The notes beneath the pieces were generated by a model that did no database searches, had not been told where the DNA came from, and saw only the letters and a program-made list of their open reading frames with translations. From positions 1 through 52,774 of the forward strand of contig DJRG01000009.1 of NCBI GenBank assembly GCA_002438845.1: a stretch of 52,774 nucleotides of DNA, in the 5' to 3' direction. How positions within the stretch are numbered: the first letter of the stretch is position 1; each line of letters begins with the position of its first letter. A program made the position numbers and the translations under genes. Positions 9,435 through 19,198 of this stretch are shown piece by piece. This DNA is from Bacteroidales bacterium UBA6366 (GTDB taxonomy: Bacteria; Bacteroidota; Bacteroidia; Bacteroidales; UBA932).

Positions 9435-9524
9435 TCCATCCTTTCTGCCAAGAGCGACGGGCATACCTCATTTTATATTCCGGAGAAATATTCCCGGACA
9501 GACTACAAGTTGATTTTTTTGCCG

Positions 9525-9532
9525 TACATTTG
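9525..9532 (+). promoter_or_regulatory. -7 promoter box TACATTTG for the BASS-type transporter gene
   Basis: Matches TAnnTTTG, 19 bp before the ATG at 9552. It places the likely transcript start after the upstream in-frame TTG at 9510, which argues for the ATG as start. No well-spaced -33 box is visible. Confidence 0.5.
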
Positions 9533-9551
9533 CGTGGCGAATCGAAGGATT

Positions 9552-10550
9552 ATGGCGAAAGTTGTGAAATTCATCAAGGATTGGATGTTGCCGCTGGCAA
9601 TCATCATGGGGATCGTTTCTTATCTGATCTTATTCTTAATCAAACCATTATCCCCTGGCATCGAACCATGGTTCTCCAGATTCGCCAAGGATGTCCAGCC
9701 GGTTTTCATGGCCACGATGCTGTTCCTTCAGTTCAACACGATCTCTCCACACGACCTCCGGTTCAGAAAATGGCATTTCATTGTGCTTGCTTTTCAGATC
9801 GCGACATTCATCCCACTCACATGGTTGGTCGCCACGATGCCGGACGGTGACTTAAGGATACTTGCCGAATGCGCGATGCTCTGCTTTATATGTCCTACCG
9901 CGGCGGCGGCCGGGGTGATCACAAGCAAATTAGGAGGAAGTCTCTCAGACACGGTTTCATACGTGGTGTTGATCAACATCGCTGTCGCTGTGATTCTCCC
10001 GATCGCCATCCCGATTGTCAACCCGGACACAGGATCCTCATTCATTGAGGGTTTCACAGCAATCTGCGCAAGGGTATTCCCCCTGCTTGTCCTGCCTCTG
10101 CTGCTGGCATGGCTCATACGCTACACAATGAAAAGGCTTCAGCGTTGGCTGATGCGTTTCACTGATTGGGCGTTCTACTGCTGGGGCATGGCCCTGACCT
10201 TCTCGATCTATCTGGCGACAAGATCGCTTGTGAACAGCGGAATCTCCGTGTGGACAGCAGTAATGATAGGTGTCATCTCATTGGTCTGCACTATCATCCA
10301 GTTCGCCGTAGGAAGACTGGCAGGCAGGAAAGCCAACGGAACCGCAGACCGGAAGTCAATAAAAGCGGACGAGATCACCGCCGGCCAGGCCCTCGGCCAG
10401 AAGAACTCCGGCTTCCTGATCTGGCTGGGATATTCCTACTTGACCCCGGTGACCTCCGTCGCCGGCGGCCTCTACAGCATCTGGCAGAACGTCATCAACT
10501 CCCTCGAACTCTACGAGCAGGGCCATCGCACCGGGCAGCACATGAAATAG
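9552..10550 (+). CDS. Bile acid:sodium symporter (BASS) superfamily transporter
   Basis: A 332-residue integral membrane protein with about nine or ten hydrophobic segments. The layout suits the SBF/BASS/arsenite-resistance superfamily: a first helix after FIKDWMLPLAIIMG, a helix-breaking CFICPTAAAAGVIT segment in the first half, and a C-terminal AGQALGQKNSGFLIWLG segment like the second discontinuous helix. The substrate (organic anion, pantothenate, bile acid) cannot be read from the sequence. The ATG at 9552 is chosen because the promoter box lies between it and the upstream TTG. Confidence 0.75.
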   Translation: MAKVVKFIKDWMLPLAIIMGIVSYLILFLIKPLSPGIEPWFSRFAKDVQPVFMATMLFLQFNTISPHDLRFRKWHFIVLAFQIATFIPLTWLVATMPDGDLRILAECAMLCFICPTAAAAGVITSKLGGSLSDTVSYVVLINIAVAVILPIAIPIVNPDTGSSFIEGFTAICARVFPLLVLPLLLAWLIRYTMKRLQRWLMRFTDWAFYCWGMALTFSIYLATRSLVNSGISVWTAVMIGVISLVCTIIQFAVGRLAGRKANGTADRKSIKADEITAGQALGQKNSGFLIWLGYSYLTPVTSVAGGLYSIWQNVINSLELYEQGHRTGQHMK

Positions 10551-10789
10551 GCCATTCAAGGTGCGCGGAGCGAAAAAACGTTATAGTGAAAAAATTTCTT
10601 TGATTAAATCAGTTAATTAACTAACTTCACACCGACATGAGTAAAAATGCCGCGTCAAAAGCCATAGAAGACATTTTCCCCAACATTCGATGTCTTTGAC
10701 TGGTGGGTGCGGTGAATGAACATTAACAAATGGATGCGCTGTCTTGTGACAAGGTAAGCCGCATCCGATTAATTAACAAAATTTAATAC

Positions 10790-13700
10790 ATGAAGCACTT
10801 CTTATGCTTGATGATCGCCTGCGTCATTGCAGGCTTCGGGTGTTTGTTTGGACAAGACTCCCGGATTGTCAACGGCGTGGTCATTTCCTCCGAAGACAAC
10901 CTGCCCGTCATAGGGGCGGCCGTCTTGGAAAAAGGAACGAAAAACGCCACCATCACAGACATTGACGGAAAATTCTCTTTGAGAGTCAGCAAGTCTGCGA
11001 AAATCCTTGAGATCAGTTGTCTTGGCATGAAGCCCAAGGACGTGTCCATCACAGGCGGGGAGATGAATATCACCCTGGATGCAGACACTGAAGTCCTTGA
11101 GGGAGTCGTCGTGACCGGAATGCAGAAGATGGACAAGCGTCTCTTCACCGGAGCCACCACAAAACTGAGCGCCGACGATGTCAAACTGGACGGAGTCGCG
11201 GAGATAAGCCGGGCTCTTGAGGGGAGAGCCGCCGGAGTGTCCGTACAGAATGTGTCGGGAACTTTCGGAACATCCCCCAAGATCAGAGTCCGGGGCGCGA
11301 CTTCCATCTACGGCAGTTCCAAACCTCTGTGGGTTGTGGACGGTGTGATCATGGAGGACGTGGCCGAAGTCGATGCGGACAATCTTTCCAGCGGAGACGC
11401 GGTCACCCTGATCAGTTCTGCCATAGCAGGCCTCAACGCCGACGACATCGAGAGTTTTCAGATTCTGAAGGACGGTTCGGCGACCTCAATCTATGGAGCC
11501 CGCGCGATGGCCGGTGTAATTGTCGTCACCACAAAGAAAGGACATGCAGGAAGCAACAAAATCACATACACCGGAGAGTACAGCTACCGTCTCAAACCTA
11601 CCTACCGACGTTTCAACATTCTGAACTCGCAGGAGCAGATGGGCGTCTACAAAGAGATGGAGCAGGCCGGCTACCTTAACCTCGCGGATGTCTACCGGGC
11701 GTCCAACAGTGGCGTGTACGGAAAGATGTACCACCTGATCAACGAATACGACGCGACCAGCGGCTCGTTCGGTCTGATGAACACGGATGAGGCCAGGAAA
11801 GCCTACCTTCAAGAAGCCGAATACAGAAACACCGACTGGTTCGACATCCTGTTCAACGACAACATCTCCAGAAACCATGCTGTAAGCATGTCAAGCGGCA
11901 CGGAGAAAGCGTCCTACTACACATCCCTCAGCGTGATGAACGATCCGGGATGGACAAAGCAGAGCTCTGTAAAGCGCTACACGGCCAACCTGAACGCTCT
12001 CTACCACATCACAGAGACGCTGTCCCTGAACCTTATCGGCAACGCCTCCTACAGAAAGCAGAGAGCTCCCGGGACGTTGAGTTCTTCTGTGGATCCGCTC
12101 AGCGGCGAGGTCAGAAGGGATTTTGACATCAACCCGTACTCCTACGCCCTCAACACGTCCAGGACATTGGACGCCAATGAATATTATGTCCGCAACTACG
12201 CGCCGTTCAACATCCTGCACGAACTTGAGAACAACTACATAGACCTGAAGGTCACCGACCTCAAGTTTCAGGGAGAGATGAAGTGGCATCCGGTCAAGCC
12301 TTTGGAATTGTCCATGCTGGGCGCCTACAAAACCTCATCGACAGTACAGGCGCACACCATAACCGACTACTCGAACCAGGCATGGGCGTTCAGGGCGATG
12401 GACGACGCCACAATGCGTAGCGCCAACCCTTGGCTCTACACCGACCCCGACAAGGCCAACTCCCTTCCGGTCTCGGTGCTTCCGGTCGGAGGCTTTTACC
12501 GCGAGACGAAATATTCAATGGAAAGCTACGACTTCAGGGCCACCGCAAGCTACAATAATGTCTTCGGAGAAGACCACATAATGAATATGTTCGGTGGAAT
12601 GGAGACCAATGCCGTGGACAGGGAGAGGACGTGGTTCAACGGTGTCGGAATGCAGTACGACATGGGTATGCTTCCATCGTACGACTACCTCTACTTCAAA
12701 CAGGGTAACGAGGAGAACGCCGGCTACTACTCTGTAGACAGAACCAGGCAGCGTGAAGTCTCATTCTTCGGGACGGGAACATATTCCTACAAAGGGAAGT
12801 ACACCCTGAACGGGACCATCCGTTACGAGGGCTCAAACAAGCTCGGCAAGAGCCGCAAGGCCAGATGGCTGCCTACCTGGAACGTCTCCACAGCATGGAA
12901 CGCCCACGAGGAAGAGTTCTGGCAGCCGATCAGGGACGTGGTCTCCAACATGACGCTGAAGGCATCATATTCATTGACCGCGGACAGGGGTCCGGCAAGC
13001 GTGAGCAACTCCAAGGCGATCATAAACAGCTACAACACCTGGCGTCCGTTCACCTCCGTCAAAGAGTCCGGCCTCATACTGTCCAATGTCGAGAACAGCG
13101 AGCTGACCTACGAGAAGAAGCATGAGCTAAACATCGGAGCGGAAATCGGATTCATAGACAACAGGATCAACGTAGAGGCGGATTGGTACAAGAGAAACAA
13201 CTTCGACCTGATCGGTCTGATCTACACGAAAGGCACCGGCGGCCAGCTGGCGAAGTTCGCCAATGTCGCCAGCATGAAATCCAGCGGAGTGGAACTGACG
13301 GTCTCCACACACAACATCAAGACCCAGGATTTCAGCTGGAACACAGACTTCATCTTCTCCCATGCGAAGAACGAGGTAACCGACCTGCAGTCCAACGCAT
13401 CGGTGATGGACATGATCAGCGGCAACGGCTTCGCCATGAAAGGCTACCCGGTCAGAGCCCTGTTCTCAATGGACTTCCAAGGGCTCAACGAGAACGGCTA
13501 CCCTACTTTCATCAACGAGGACGGAGAACTGACAGTCAGTGACATCAACTTTCAGGAACAGATCAAGAAAGACCACCTGGTCTACGAGGGACCGACAGAA
13601 CCGACCGTGACAGGAAGCCTCGGCAACATCTTCCGGTACAAAGGATTCACCCTAAACGCTTTCATCACATATTCATTCGGCAATGTCATCCGCCTCGACC

Positions 13701-14116
13701 CGGTGTTCCACAACGTCTACAGCGACCTTGACGCCATGCCTCGGGAGTTCATCAACAGATGGACCGCCGGCGGCGACGAGAAAGTCACCAACGTGCCGGT
13801 GATCGCGGACAAGCGGGCGAACCAGCAGGATCCGTACCTGAGTTACGCCTACAACGCCTACAATTACTCCACAGAGAGGATAGCCAAAGGCGATTTCATC
13901 AGAATGAAAGAGATCTCGATCTCCTACTCATTCCCAAAGAATATGCTCTCTAAGCTCAAAGTGAACGATCTTTCGCTCAAGATCCAGGCGACCAACCTGT
14001 TCCTTATCTATTCGGACAAGAAACTGAACGGACAGGATCCTGAGTTCTTCAACACCGGAGGCGTGGCCTCCCCTGTCCCGAGACAGTTCACCATGACGTT
14101 AAGACTTGGAATCTAA
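10790..14116 (+). CDS. SusC/RagA-family TonB-linked outer-membrane transporter
   Basis: A 1108-residue protein, usual SusC length. A signal peptide (about 1-21) is followed by a carboxypeptidase-regulatory-like domain (about 26-108), a plug domain (about 118-249) with VVDGVIM and LKDGSATSIYGARA motifs, and a TonB-dependent beta-barrel to the C-terminus, ending FTMTLRLGI. It would import a ligand captured by the adjacent SusD lipoprotein, driven by TonB-ExbBD. No N-terminal STN domain precedes the regulatory domain, so direct signalling to an anti-sigma factor is not indicated. First gene of a six-gene locus. The 236 bp upstream contain no promoter box I would call confidently. Confidence 0.96.
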   Translation: MKHFLCLMIACVIAGFGCLFGQDSRIVNGVVISSEDNLPVIGAAVLEKGTKNATITDIDGKFSLRVSKSAKILEISCLGMKPKDVSITGGEMNITLDADTEVLEGVVVTGMQKMDKRLFTGATTKLSADDVKLDGVAEISRALEGRAAGVSVQNVSGTFGTSPKIRVRGATSIYGSSKPLWVVDGVIMEDVAEVDADNLSSGDAVTLISSAIAGLNADDIESFQILKDGSATSIYGARAMAGVIVVTTKKGHAGSNKITYTGEYSYRLKPTYRRFNILNSQEQMGVYKEMEQAGYLNLADVYRASNSGVYGKMYHLINEYDATSGSFGLMNTDEARKAYLQEAEYRNTDWFDILFNDNISRNHAVSMSSGTEKASYYTSLSVMNDPGWTKQSSVKRYTANLNALYHITETLSLNLIGNASYRKQRAPGTLSSSVDPLSGEVRRDFDINPYSYALNTSRTLDANEYYVRNYAPFNILHELENNYIDLKVTDLKFQGEMKWHPVKPLELSMLGAYKTSSTVQAHTITDYSNQAWAFRAMDDATMRSANPWLYTDPDKANSLPVSVLPVGGFYRETKYSMESYDFRATASYNNVFGEDHIMNMFGGMETNAVDRERTWFNGVGMQYDMGMLPSYDYLYFKQGNEENAGYYSVDRTRQREVSFFGTGTYSYKGKYTLNGTIRYEGSNKLGKSRKARWLPTWNVSTAWNAHEEEFWQPIRDVVSNMTLKASYSLTADRGPASVSNSKAIINSYNTWRPFTSVKESGLILSNVENSELTYEKKHELNIGAEIGFIDNRINVEADWYKRNNFDLIGLIYTKGTGGQLAKFANVASMKSSGVELTVSTHNIKTQDFSWNTDFIFSHAKNEVTDLQSNASVMDMISGNGFAMKGYPVRALFSMDFQGLNENGYPTFINEDGELTVSDINFQEQIKKDHLVYEGPTEPTVTGSLGNIFRYKGFTLNAFITYSFGNVIRLDPVFHNVYSDLDAMPREFINRWTAGGDEKVTNVPVIADKRANQQDPYLSYAYNAYNYSTERIAKGDFIRMKEISISYSFPKNMLSKLKVNDLSLKIQATNLFLIYSDKKLNGQDPEFFNTGGVASPVPRQFTMTLRLGI

Positions 14117-14137
14117 ACATTTATCGATCAAGACACT

Positions 14138-15688
14138 ATGAACAAAGCATTATTATACTTATCGGTCATTCCGCTGGCCGCCGTCTCATGCGATGGATTT
14201 CTGGACACGGTTCCAGACGACAGAATCGAGATCGACTCAAAGGACAAGGTCACGAAAATGCTCGTCTCCGCCTACCCGACGGTCTCCACGATGCTGATTT
14301 CAGAGCTATCCTCCGACAATGTGACCGACAATGGATCGCAATACGACACCTACGGTCAGGTGTGCGGAGACGCCTACCAATGGAAAGACATCACAACCGA
14401 TGACACGGACGCCCCGAAAAGTGTCTGGGACGCGCACTACAACGCGATCGCTTCCGCCAACCAGGCACTCAAAGCCATAGAAGAACTCGGAGGTGGATCG
14501 TCATATGACGCGCAAAGAGGCGAGGCCCTCATCTGCCGGGCCTTCGCTCATTTCCAGCTCGCGAACCTGTTCTGCCTGCCGTACGACGCGGCCACGGCTG
14601 AGGCAGTCCTCGGGGTTCCTTACACCACCGAGCCGGAAACGACGGTACTCCCGGAAGGAATCGAGCGCGGAACACTCGCGCACACCTACGAGATGATCGA
14701 CCGCGACATAGAGGAAGCGCTGCCACTGATCAACGACGACATCTACACGGTTCCCAAGTACCACTTCAACCAAAAGGCCGCCTACGCCTTCGCGGCGAGG
14801 TTCAACCTCTACTACCACAGATTCGACAAGGTGATCGAATATGCCGACAAGGTTCTGGGCTCAAATCCGGCCGGCTCGGTGAGAGACTGGAAAGCCTTCA
14901 GCGATCTGGCCACGGACTTCGAGCTCAGGTGCAACTCCTACATCTCAAACAACGACGCCTGCAACCTGCTTCTCCTGACAGCCAGTTCAGCCTGGCCTTA
15001 TGTCCAGGGTCCCTACGCCATAGGGCTTCGCTACGGCAGTGCCTACGACATCATGCTGAACGAGATACTTCCTGGCCCTTGGGGAGGCTACAACAAGCTC
15101 TACATGTCGAACGGAATCTGGGGATTCGAGCAGAAATATTCATTGCCTAAGCTTCTCGGGTATTTTGAATATACCGACAAGACCGCCGGCATCGGCTTCC
15201 TGCACCTTGTCAACGTGGCCTTCTCCACCGACGAACTCCTGCTTTGCAGGGCCGAGGCGAAACTGCTGAAAACGCCTCAGGACAAGGACGGAGCCGTGGC
15301 TGACATCAATGTGCTTCTGAACTCCATGGCAGGAATGCACATGACAGAGAGCCAGATCATCAACTATTTCGCGGCCAAGTCCTACATGCCTCTGCACCTT
15401 AAGAAGAGCAGCCAACGGTCCATCAAAAAGGAACTGCACCCTCAAGGATTCACCATACCTGACAGCGACACAGAGAACCTTATCCAGTGTGTCCTGCATC
15501 TGAGAAGGGTGATCACGGTGCACGAAGGGCTGAGATGGAATGACATAAAGAGGTACGGGATGGAATATTCGCACGCAAGAAGCGGGAAATCCGACGACGA
15601 GCTGCTTGTGAACGATCCGAGAAGAGCCGTACAGATTCCGCAGGAAGTGATCGCCGCTGGGCTTGAAGCGAATCCGAGAAACAACTAA
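14138..15688 (+). CDS. SusD/RagB-family nutrient-binding outer-membrane lipoprotein
   Basis: A 516-residue lipoprotein with lipobox AVSC (C18). The SusD N-terminal region (WDAHYNAIASANQALKAIEEL, about 92-112) and the following TPR-like helices are clear: RGEALICRAFAHFQLANLFC, then AAYAFAARFNLYYHRFDKVIEYAD. SusD proteins lie on the cell surface as a lid over the SusC barrel and bind the ligand first. It begins 21 bp after susC, as expected of an obligate pair. The ligand cannot be inferred, since no carbohydrate-active enzyme accompanies the pair. Confidence 0.95.
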   Translation: MNKALLYLSVIPLAAVSCDGFLDTVPDDRIEIDSKDKVTKMLVSAYPTVSTMLISELSSDNVTDNGSQYDTYGQVCGDAYQWKDITTDDTDAPKSVWDAHYNAIASANQALKAIEELGGGSSYDAQRGEALICRAFAHFQLANLFCLPYDAATAEAVLGVPYTTEPETTVLPEGIERGTLAHTYEMIDRDIEEALPLINDDIYTVPKYHFNQKAAYAFAARFNLYYHRFDKVIEYADKVLGSNPAGSVRDWKAFSDLATDFELRCNSYISNNDACNLLLLTASSAWPYVQGPYAIGLRYGSAYDIMLNEILPGPWGGYNKLYMSNGIWGFEQKYSLPKLLGYFEYTDKTAGIGFLHLVNVAFSTDELLLCRAEAKLLKTPQDKDGAVADINVLLNSMAGMHMTESQIINYFAAKSYMPLHLKKSSQRSIKKELHPQGFTIPDSDTENLIQCVLHLRRVITVHEGLRWNDIKRYGMEYSHARSGKSDDELLVNDPRRAVQIPQEVIAAGLEANPRNN

Positions 15689-15702
15689 AAGGAGAAAACA
15701 CA

Positions 15703-16572
15703 ATGAGAAAATTGATATATTCATTCTTCATTATGGCCGCCGCGCTGGTCTCCTGCTCAGAGGAGAAACTTGATCCGAAGAGCATCTTCGACACCGACGC
15801 TCCGGAAAGAGGCGCGTTCGACACATGGCTGCTGCTGAACTATGTGGAGCCCTATAATATTCAGTTCAATTACAAGTACATCGACCGCGAGTCAGACAAC
15901 AACTACAACCTGATTCCAGCCGAATATGACAAGGCCGTGGCTATGGCCAAACTGACAAAGTACCTTTGGATAGACTCTTACAACGAGTTGCTCGGCGACA
16001 CTTTCATCAAGACCTACTGCCCGAGAATGATCCAGCTCATCGGCTCCAAGGCTTACAACAGCCAGGGTTCGGTTGTGCTGGGAACAGCGGAGGGAGGTTT
16101 GAAGATCACTCTCTACAACGTCAACGAGCTCAACCCGTCCAGCCTGAGCATTGATTTCCTCAACGAATGGTTCTTCAAGACCATGCACCACGAGTTCGCT
16201 CACATCCTGCATCAGACGAAGAACTATTCCACAGACTTCAACCTGATCTCAACCGACTACCAAGGGCCGAGCTGGCTGAATCTTGAGAGTGACGCAGCTG
16301 CGAATGCGATGGGCTACGTCACACGCTACGCCAGCTACAGTCCGGACGAGGATTTCGTGGAGATCATCTCAAACTACGTCACCCACGCTAAAGGCTACTG
16401 GGAAAGCGTCATGGCCAACGCCGGAGAGGAAGGCGGAGAGAAACTGACAAAGAAATTCGAAATCATCAGGAACTACCTTCAGGAAAGTTGGGGCATTGAC
16501 ATAGACAAACTCCGGGACATCGTCCAGAAACGTTCCGGGAATCTCTCCCAACTCGATTTGACAACACTTTAG
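15703..16572 (+). CDS. Substrate import-associated zinc metallohydrolase lipoprotein
   Basis: A 289-residue lipoprotein with lipobox LVSC (C18). A gluzincin-type zinc motif HEFAH (H163, E164, H167) is clear; the Glu in DFVEIIS (about E220) is a good candidate for the third ligand. This matches a Bacteroidetes family of small HExxH lipoproteins encoded beside SusC/SusD pairs and annotated as substrate import-associated zinc metallohydrolases. A surface or periplasmic peptidase that processes the imported ligand is the natural inference; activity is unproven. It starts 14 bp after susD. Confidence 0.85.
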   Translation: MRKLIYSFFIMAAALVSCSEEKLDPKSIFDTDAPERGAFDTWLLLNYVEPYNIQFNYKYIDRESDNNYNLIPAEYDKAVAMAKLTKYLWIDSYNELLGDTFIKTYCPRMIQLIGSKAYNSQGSVVLGTAEGGLKITLYNVNELNPSSLSIDFLNEWFFKTMHHEFAHILHQTKNYSTDFNLISTDYQGPSWLNLESDAAANAMGYVTRYASYSPDEDFVEIISNYVTHAKGYWESVMANAGEEGGEKLTKKFEIIRNYLQESWGIDIDKLRDIVQKRSGNLSQLDLTTL

Positions 16573-16583
16573 AAGACTGATTT

Positions 16584-17900
16584 ATGATCAAGAGAATCAC
16601 TGAATATTTCCTGTCCGCGGCTCTGGCCGCACTGATGGCACAGGCGTGCGTGTCGAAGATAGACCCGATCTTCGACGAATCATCCGCGAACCGCGCGGAG
16701 GCTCTCGCCGAGAAGTTGAACGAGACCCTGACCAGTTGTCCAAACGGTTGGCTACTTGAATATTATCCATCCTCCGGACAGTACTACGGCGGCTTCAACG
16801 TCCTTCTGTCATTCACCGAGGGGAACAAGGTGAAGGCCGGCAGCGAGGTGGCAGGCCCAGGCAAGACAGCCACAAGCACCTACACCATCTACCAAAGCGC
16901 AGGCTGTGTGCTGTCCTTTGACACCTACAACGAGGTGATGCACTACTTTGCCGATCCCGAGACAAGCGGCGGGAATGGAGCCGGCTATGGATTCGAAGGC
17001 GATTTCGAGTTCAACGTCCTTGAACTGAATGATGACAAGATAATTCTCAAAGGCCGAAAGAGTGGCTCAAGGATGACGATGACCCCGATGCCGGTATCTA
17101 TCTCCTGGGATGACTACATCTCCGCGATAAAGGAAGAGGAGAACGCCATTTCCAGATACACCCGGGTGAGATACCAAGCCGACGGGACGAAATACGACGC
17201 CCGTTTCAACGGCAGGACCCTCGAAGTATTCAGTGAGGTTGACGGAGAGCAGGTCACAACGTCCTATCCGTTCATTGTGAATCTGATGGGAGTCTCTTTC
17301 TACAAGCCTGTCGAACTTGGCGAGGAAAAGATTGACGGACTTGTCTACAGCCCGGACATGGGCGATGACGGAGCTTTCATTCCTGTCAACGACGGTGCCG
17401 GAGGGTACTTTGCCCCGACTTACCCGACAATCACCGACTATCTGATGGACAAGAACTGGTTCTTATCCTACAAAGGGCTCAGCGATTACGGGAAAAAGCT
17501 CTGGGACAAGGCTGCCGAGGCTCTGAAAGCCGCCGGAGACAACATCACCTATTGCTATTTAGGAAACATCAGTAACTATTACGGGGACTTCTACGCCTTC
17601 AACTTCTACTGCACCAACTCAGGCGGCAAAGGCTATCTGGCCTTTGACTATGAGATAAAGGGTGAGGACCGGATCTCTCTGAAGTTCAGCCAGGAAGGCA
17701 GCCAGACCGGCAAGGACTACTACACCGGCTTCTACTTCAACTACATCATCACCCCGCTGGGCAACGACAAGCGACGCACCTTCACCCTGACAGTCGATGA
17801 CATCAAGAACCCTCAATGGATCAAGTTCACTGACGAGGAAGACAAGGACAATTATTTCACTGTCTACCGCGCCACGCAGTACTATCCGTTGAACAATTAA
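16584..17900 (+). CDS. DUF4302-family lipoprotein
   Basis: A 438-residue lipoprotein (lipobox AQAC, C22). The N-terminal part (NRAEALAEKLNETLTSCPNG, then WLLEYYPSSGQYYGGFN) is characteristic of DUF4302 proteins, which recur next to SusC/SusD plus HExxH lipoproteins in Bacteroidetes. The rest is beta-rich with many aromatic residues, suggesting a surface-exposed binding domain. No catalytic motif is visible. It begins 11 bp after the metallohydrolase gene. A role as an accessory surface binding protein is inference from position. Confidence 0.8.
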   Translation: MIKRITEYFLSAALAALMAQACVSKIDPIFDESSANRAEALAEKLNETLTSCPNGWLLEYYPSSGQYYGGFNVLLSFTEGNKVKAGSEVAGPGKTATSTYTIYQSAGCVLSFDTYNEVMHYFADPETSGGNGAGYGFEGDFEFNVLELNDDKIILKGRKSGSRMTMTPMPVSISWDDYISAIKEEENAISRYTRVRYQADGTKYDARFNGRTLEVFSEVDGEQVTTSYPFIVNLMGVSFYKPVELGEEKIDGLVYSPDMGDDGAFIPVNDGAGGYFAPTYPTITDYLMDKNWFLSYKGLSDYGKKLWDKAAEALKAAGDNITYCYLGNISNYYGDFYAFNFYCTNSGGKGYLAFDYEIKGEDRISLKFSQEGSQTGKDYYTGFYFNYIITPLGNDKRRTFTLTVDDIKNPQWIKFTDEEDKDNYFTVYRATQYYPLNN

Positions 17901-17933
17901 GAATCCCATTTTAACAATTAAATCAAAAAACGA

Positions 17934-19178
17934 ATGAAAACAAGTAGATTTTACGCATTGAGTTGCGCTTGCGCGCTGTTCTGCGCCGCATTCTCATCCT
18001 GCAAGGATGACAAGTTGATCATCAACGGAAATCTCACCATCTCTGAGCCACAGACCTCCGAGGGTGCTTCCGCGAATGGAACCGAAGTCACATTTGAATA
18101 TTCCGGCGGACAGATAGCCCTGCCGCTCGCGATGGTCACAAACGCTCCGGAAGCGGATGTCACCTACACATATTCCGCAAAATCCAACGCTGACTGGTGC
18201 GTCGCCAGCATCGAAGGCGATGTGCTCACACTGTCCACAGAGCCTACAGCCGAGAAGACCGCAAAGACAGGCACCGTCGATCTCGCTGTCGTGTGCAGCG
18301 ACGAGACAGCCACTCTCACCCCTCTGACACTGACAGTGAACCAGAACGCCTTTGCTTCTGCGTTCGACATGGTCATCGTGAAGCCGGGCACGTTCAGGTT
18401 CGGCGAAAGTAAGAACAAGGACGACGGCACAACGTACGCGCAGGACTACGCCCATGACGTGACTCTCACCAAAGGCTACTACATCGCGACCACTGTCGTC
18501 ACCCAGAAACTCTATGAAGAGATTATGGGGAAGAACCCTTCCTATTCAAAATTTGTCGGAGACAACTACCCTGTAAACAATATGACATGGTCTGAGGCTT
18601 GCGAGTTCTGCAACAAGCTCAGCGAGAAAGAAGGACTGACTCCTGTCTACACTCCTGGAGAGATTATCCAAGTGTCCGATGGATGGAGCTACATGAAGAT
18701 GCAGGACTATAAGTTCGATCCTGCCACTGCCGGTAACGGCTACAGGCTTCCTACCGAGGCGGAATGGGAATTCGCGGCCAAAGGAGGAGAGGAAGGGCTC
18801 AAGAATCCTACAATATTCGCCGGCTCCGACGTGTTTGACGAGGTCGGCTGGTACACTGGGAACTCAACGGTAGGAAAGAGCGAGGCTCTTCACGAGGTCG
18901 CTCAGAAAAAGCCGAACGCCCTTGGTCTGTACGACATGAGCGGCAACGTCTCGGAATGGTGCTACGACTGGGCCTACAAGTACAAAGACGAACTCCAGAC
19001 AACCGATCCTGCGACCGACCCTGTAGGAGCGCCGGAAAGCAGGAACGGAGGCAAGATCATCAGAGGCGGCTACTACAACGGCCCGGAATACAAAGGCAAG
19101 CTGTGGGACTCGAACTATCAGGCCGGTCCTGAGACAAGGGGCACAACCGGCTTCCGCGTGGTTAGATACATCAAATAA
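17934..19178 (+). CDS. Lipoprotein with BACON-like and SUMF1 (FGE-sulfatase-fold) domains
   Basis: A 414-residue lipoprotein (lipobox FSSC, C23). Residues about 52-136 form a BACON-like Ig domain. Residues about 144-414 are a formylglycine-generating-enzyme-fold (SUMF1) domain with the hallmark strings MVIVKPGTFRFG, YRLPTEAEWEFAAKGG, NALGLYDMSGNVSEW and GFRVVRY. The C-terminal catalytic Cys pair of true FGE is absent and there is no sulfatase gene nearby, so this is probably a binding or structural use of the fold. It is paralogous to the next gene, and the two share the SUMF1 half. Fifth gene of the SusC/D locus. Confidence 0.85.
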   Translation: MKTSRFYALSCACALFCAAFSSCKDDKLIINGNLTISEPQTSEGASANGTEVTFEYSGGQIALPLAMVTNAPEADVTYTYSAKSNADWCVASIEGDVLTLSTEPTAEKTAKTGTVDLAVVCSDETATLTPLTLTVNQNAFASAFDMVIVKPGTFRFGESKNKDDGTTYAQDYAHDVTLTKGYYIATTVVTQKLYEEIMGKNPSYSKFVGDNYPVNNMTWSEACEFCNKLSEKEGLTPVYTPGEIIQVSDGWSYMKMQDYKFDPATAGNGYRLPTEAEWEFAAKGGEEGLKNPTIFAGSDVFDEVGWYTGNSTVGKSEALHEVAQKKPNALGLYDMSGNVSEWCYDWAYKYKDELQTTDPATDPVGAPESRNGGKIIRGGYYNGPEYKGKLWDSNYQAGPETRGTTGFRVVRYIK

Positions 19179-19198
19179 AAAACAAACAAGACAATACT

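Noticed and set aside
10554..10789. 236-bp gap before susC considered for an ECF or other promoter and riboswitch.
   Set aside because: Contains AT-rich repeats of TTAATTAA and a near-match TGTCTTTG, but nothing that fits a defined consensus.
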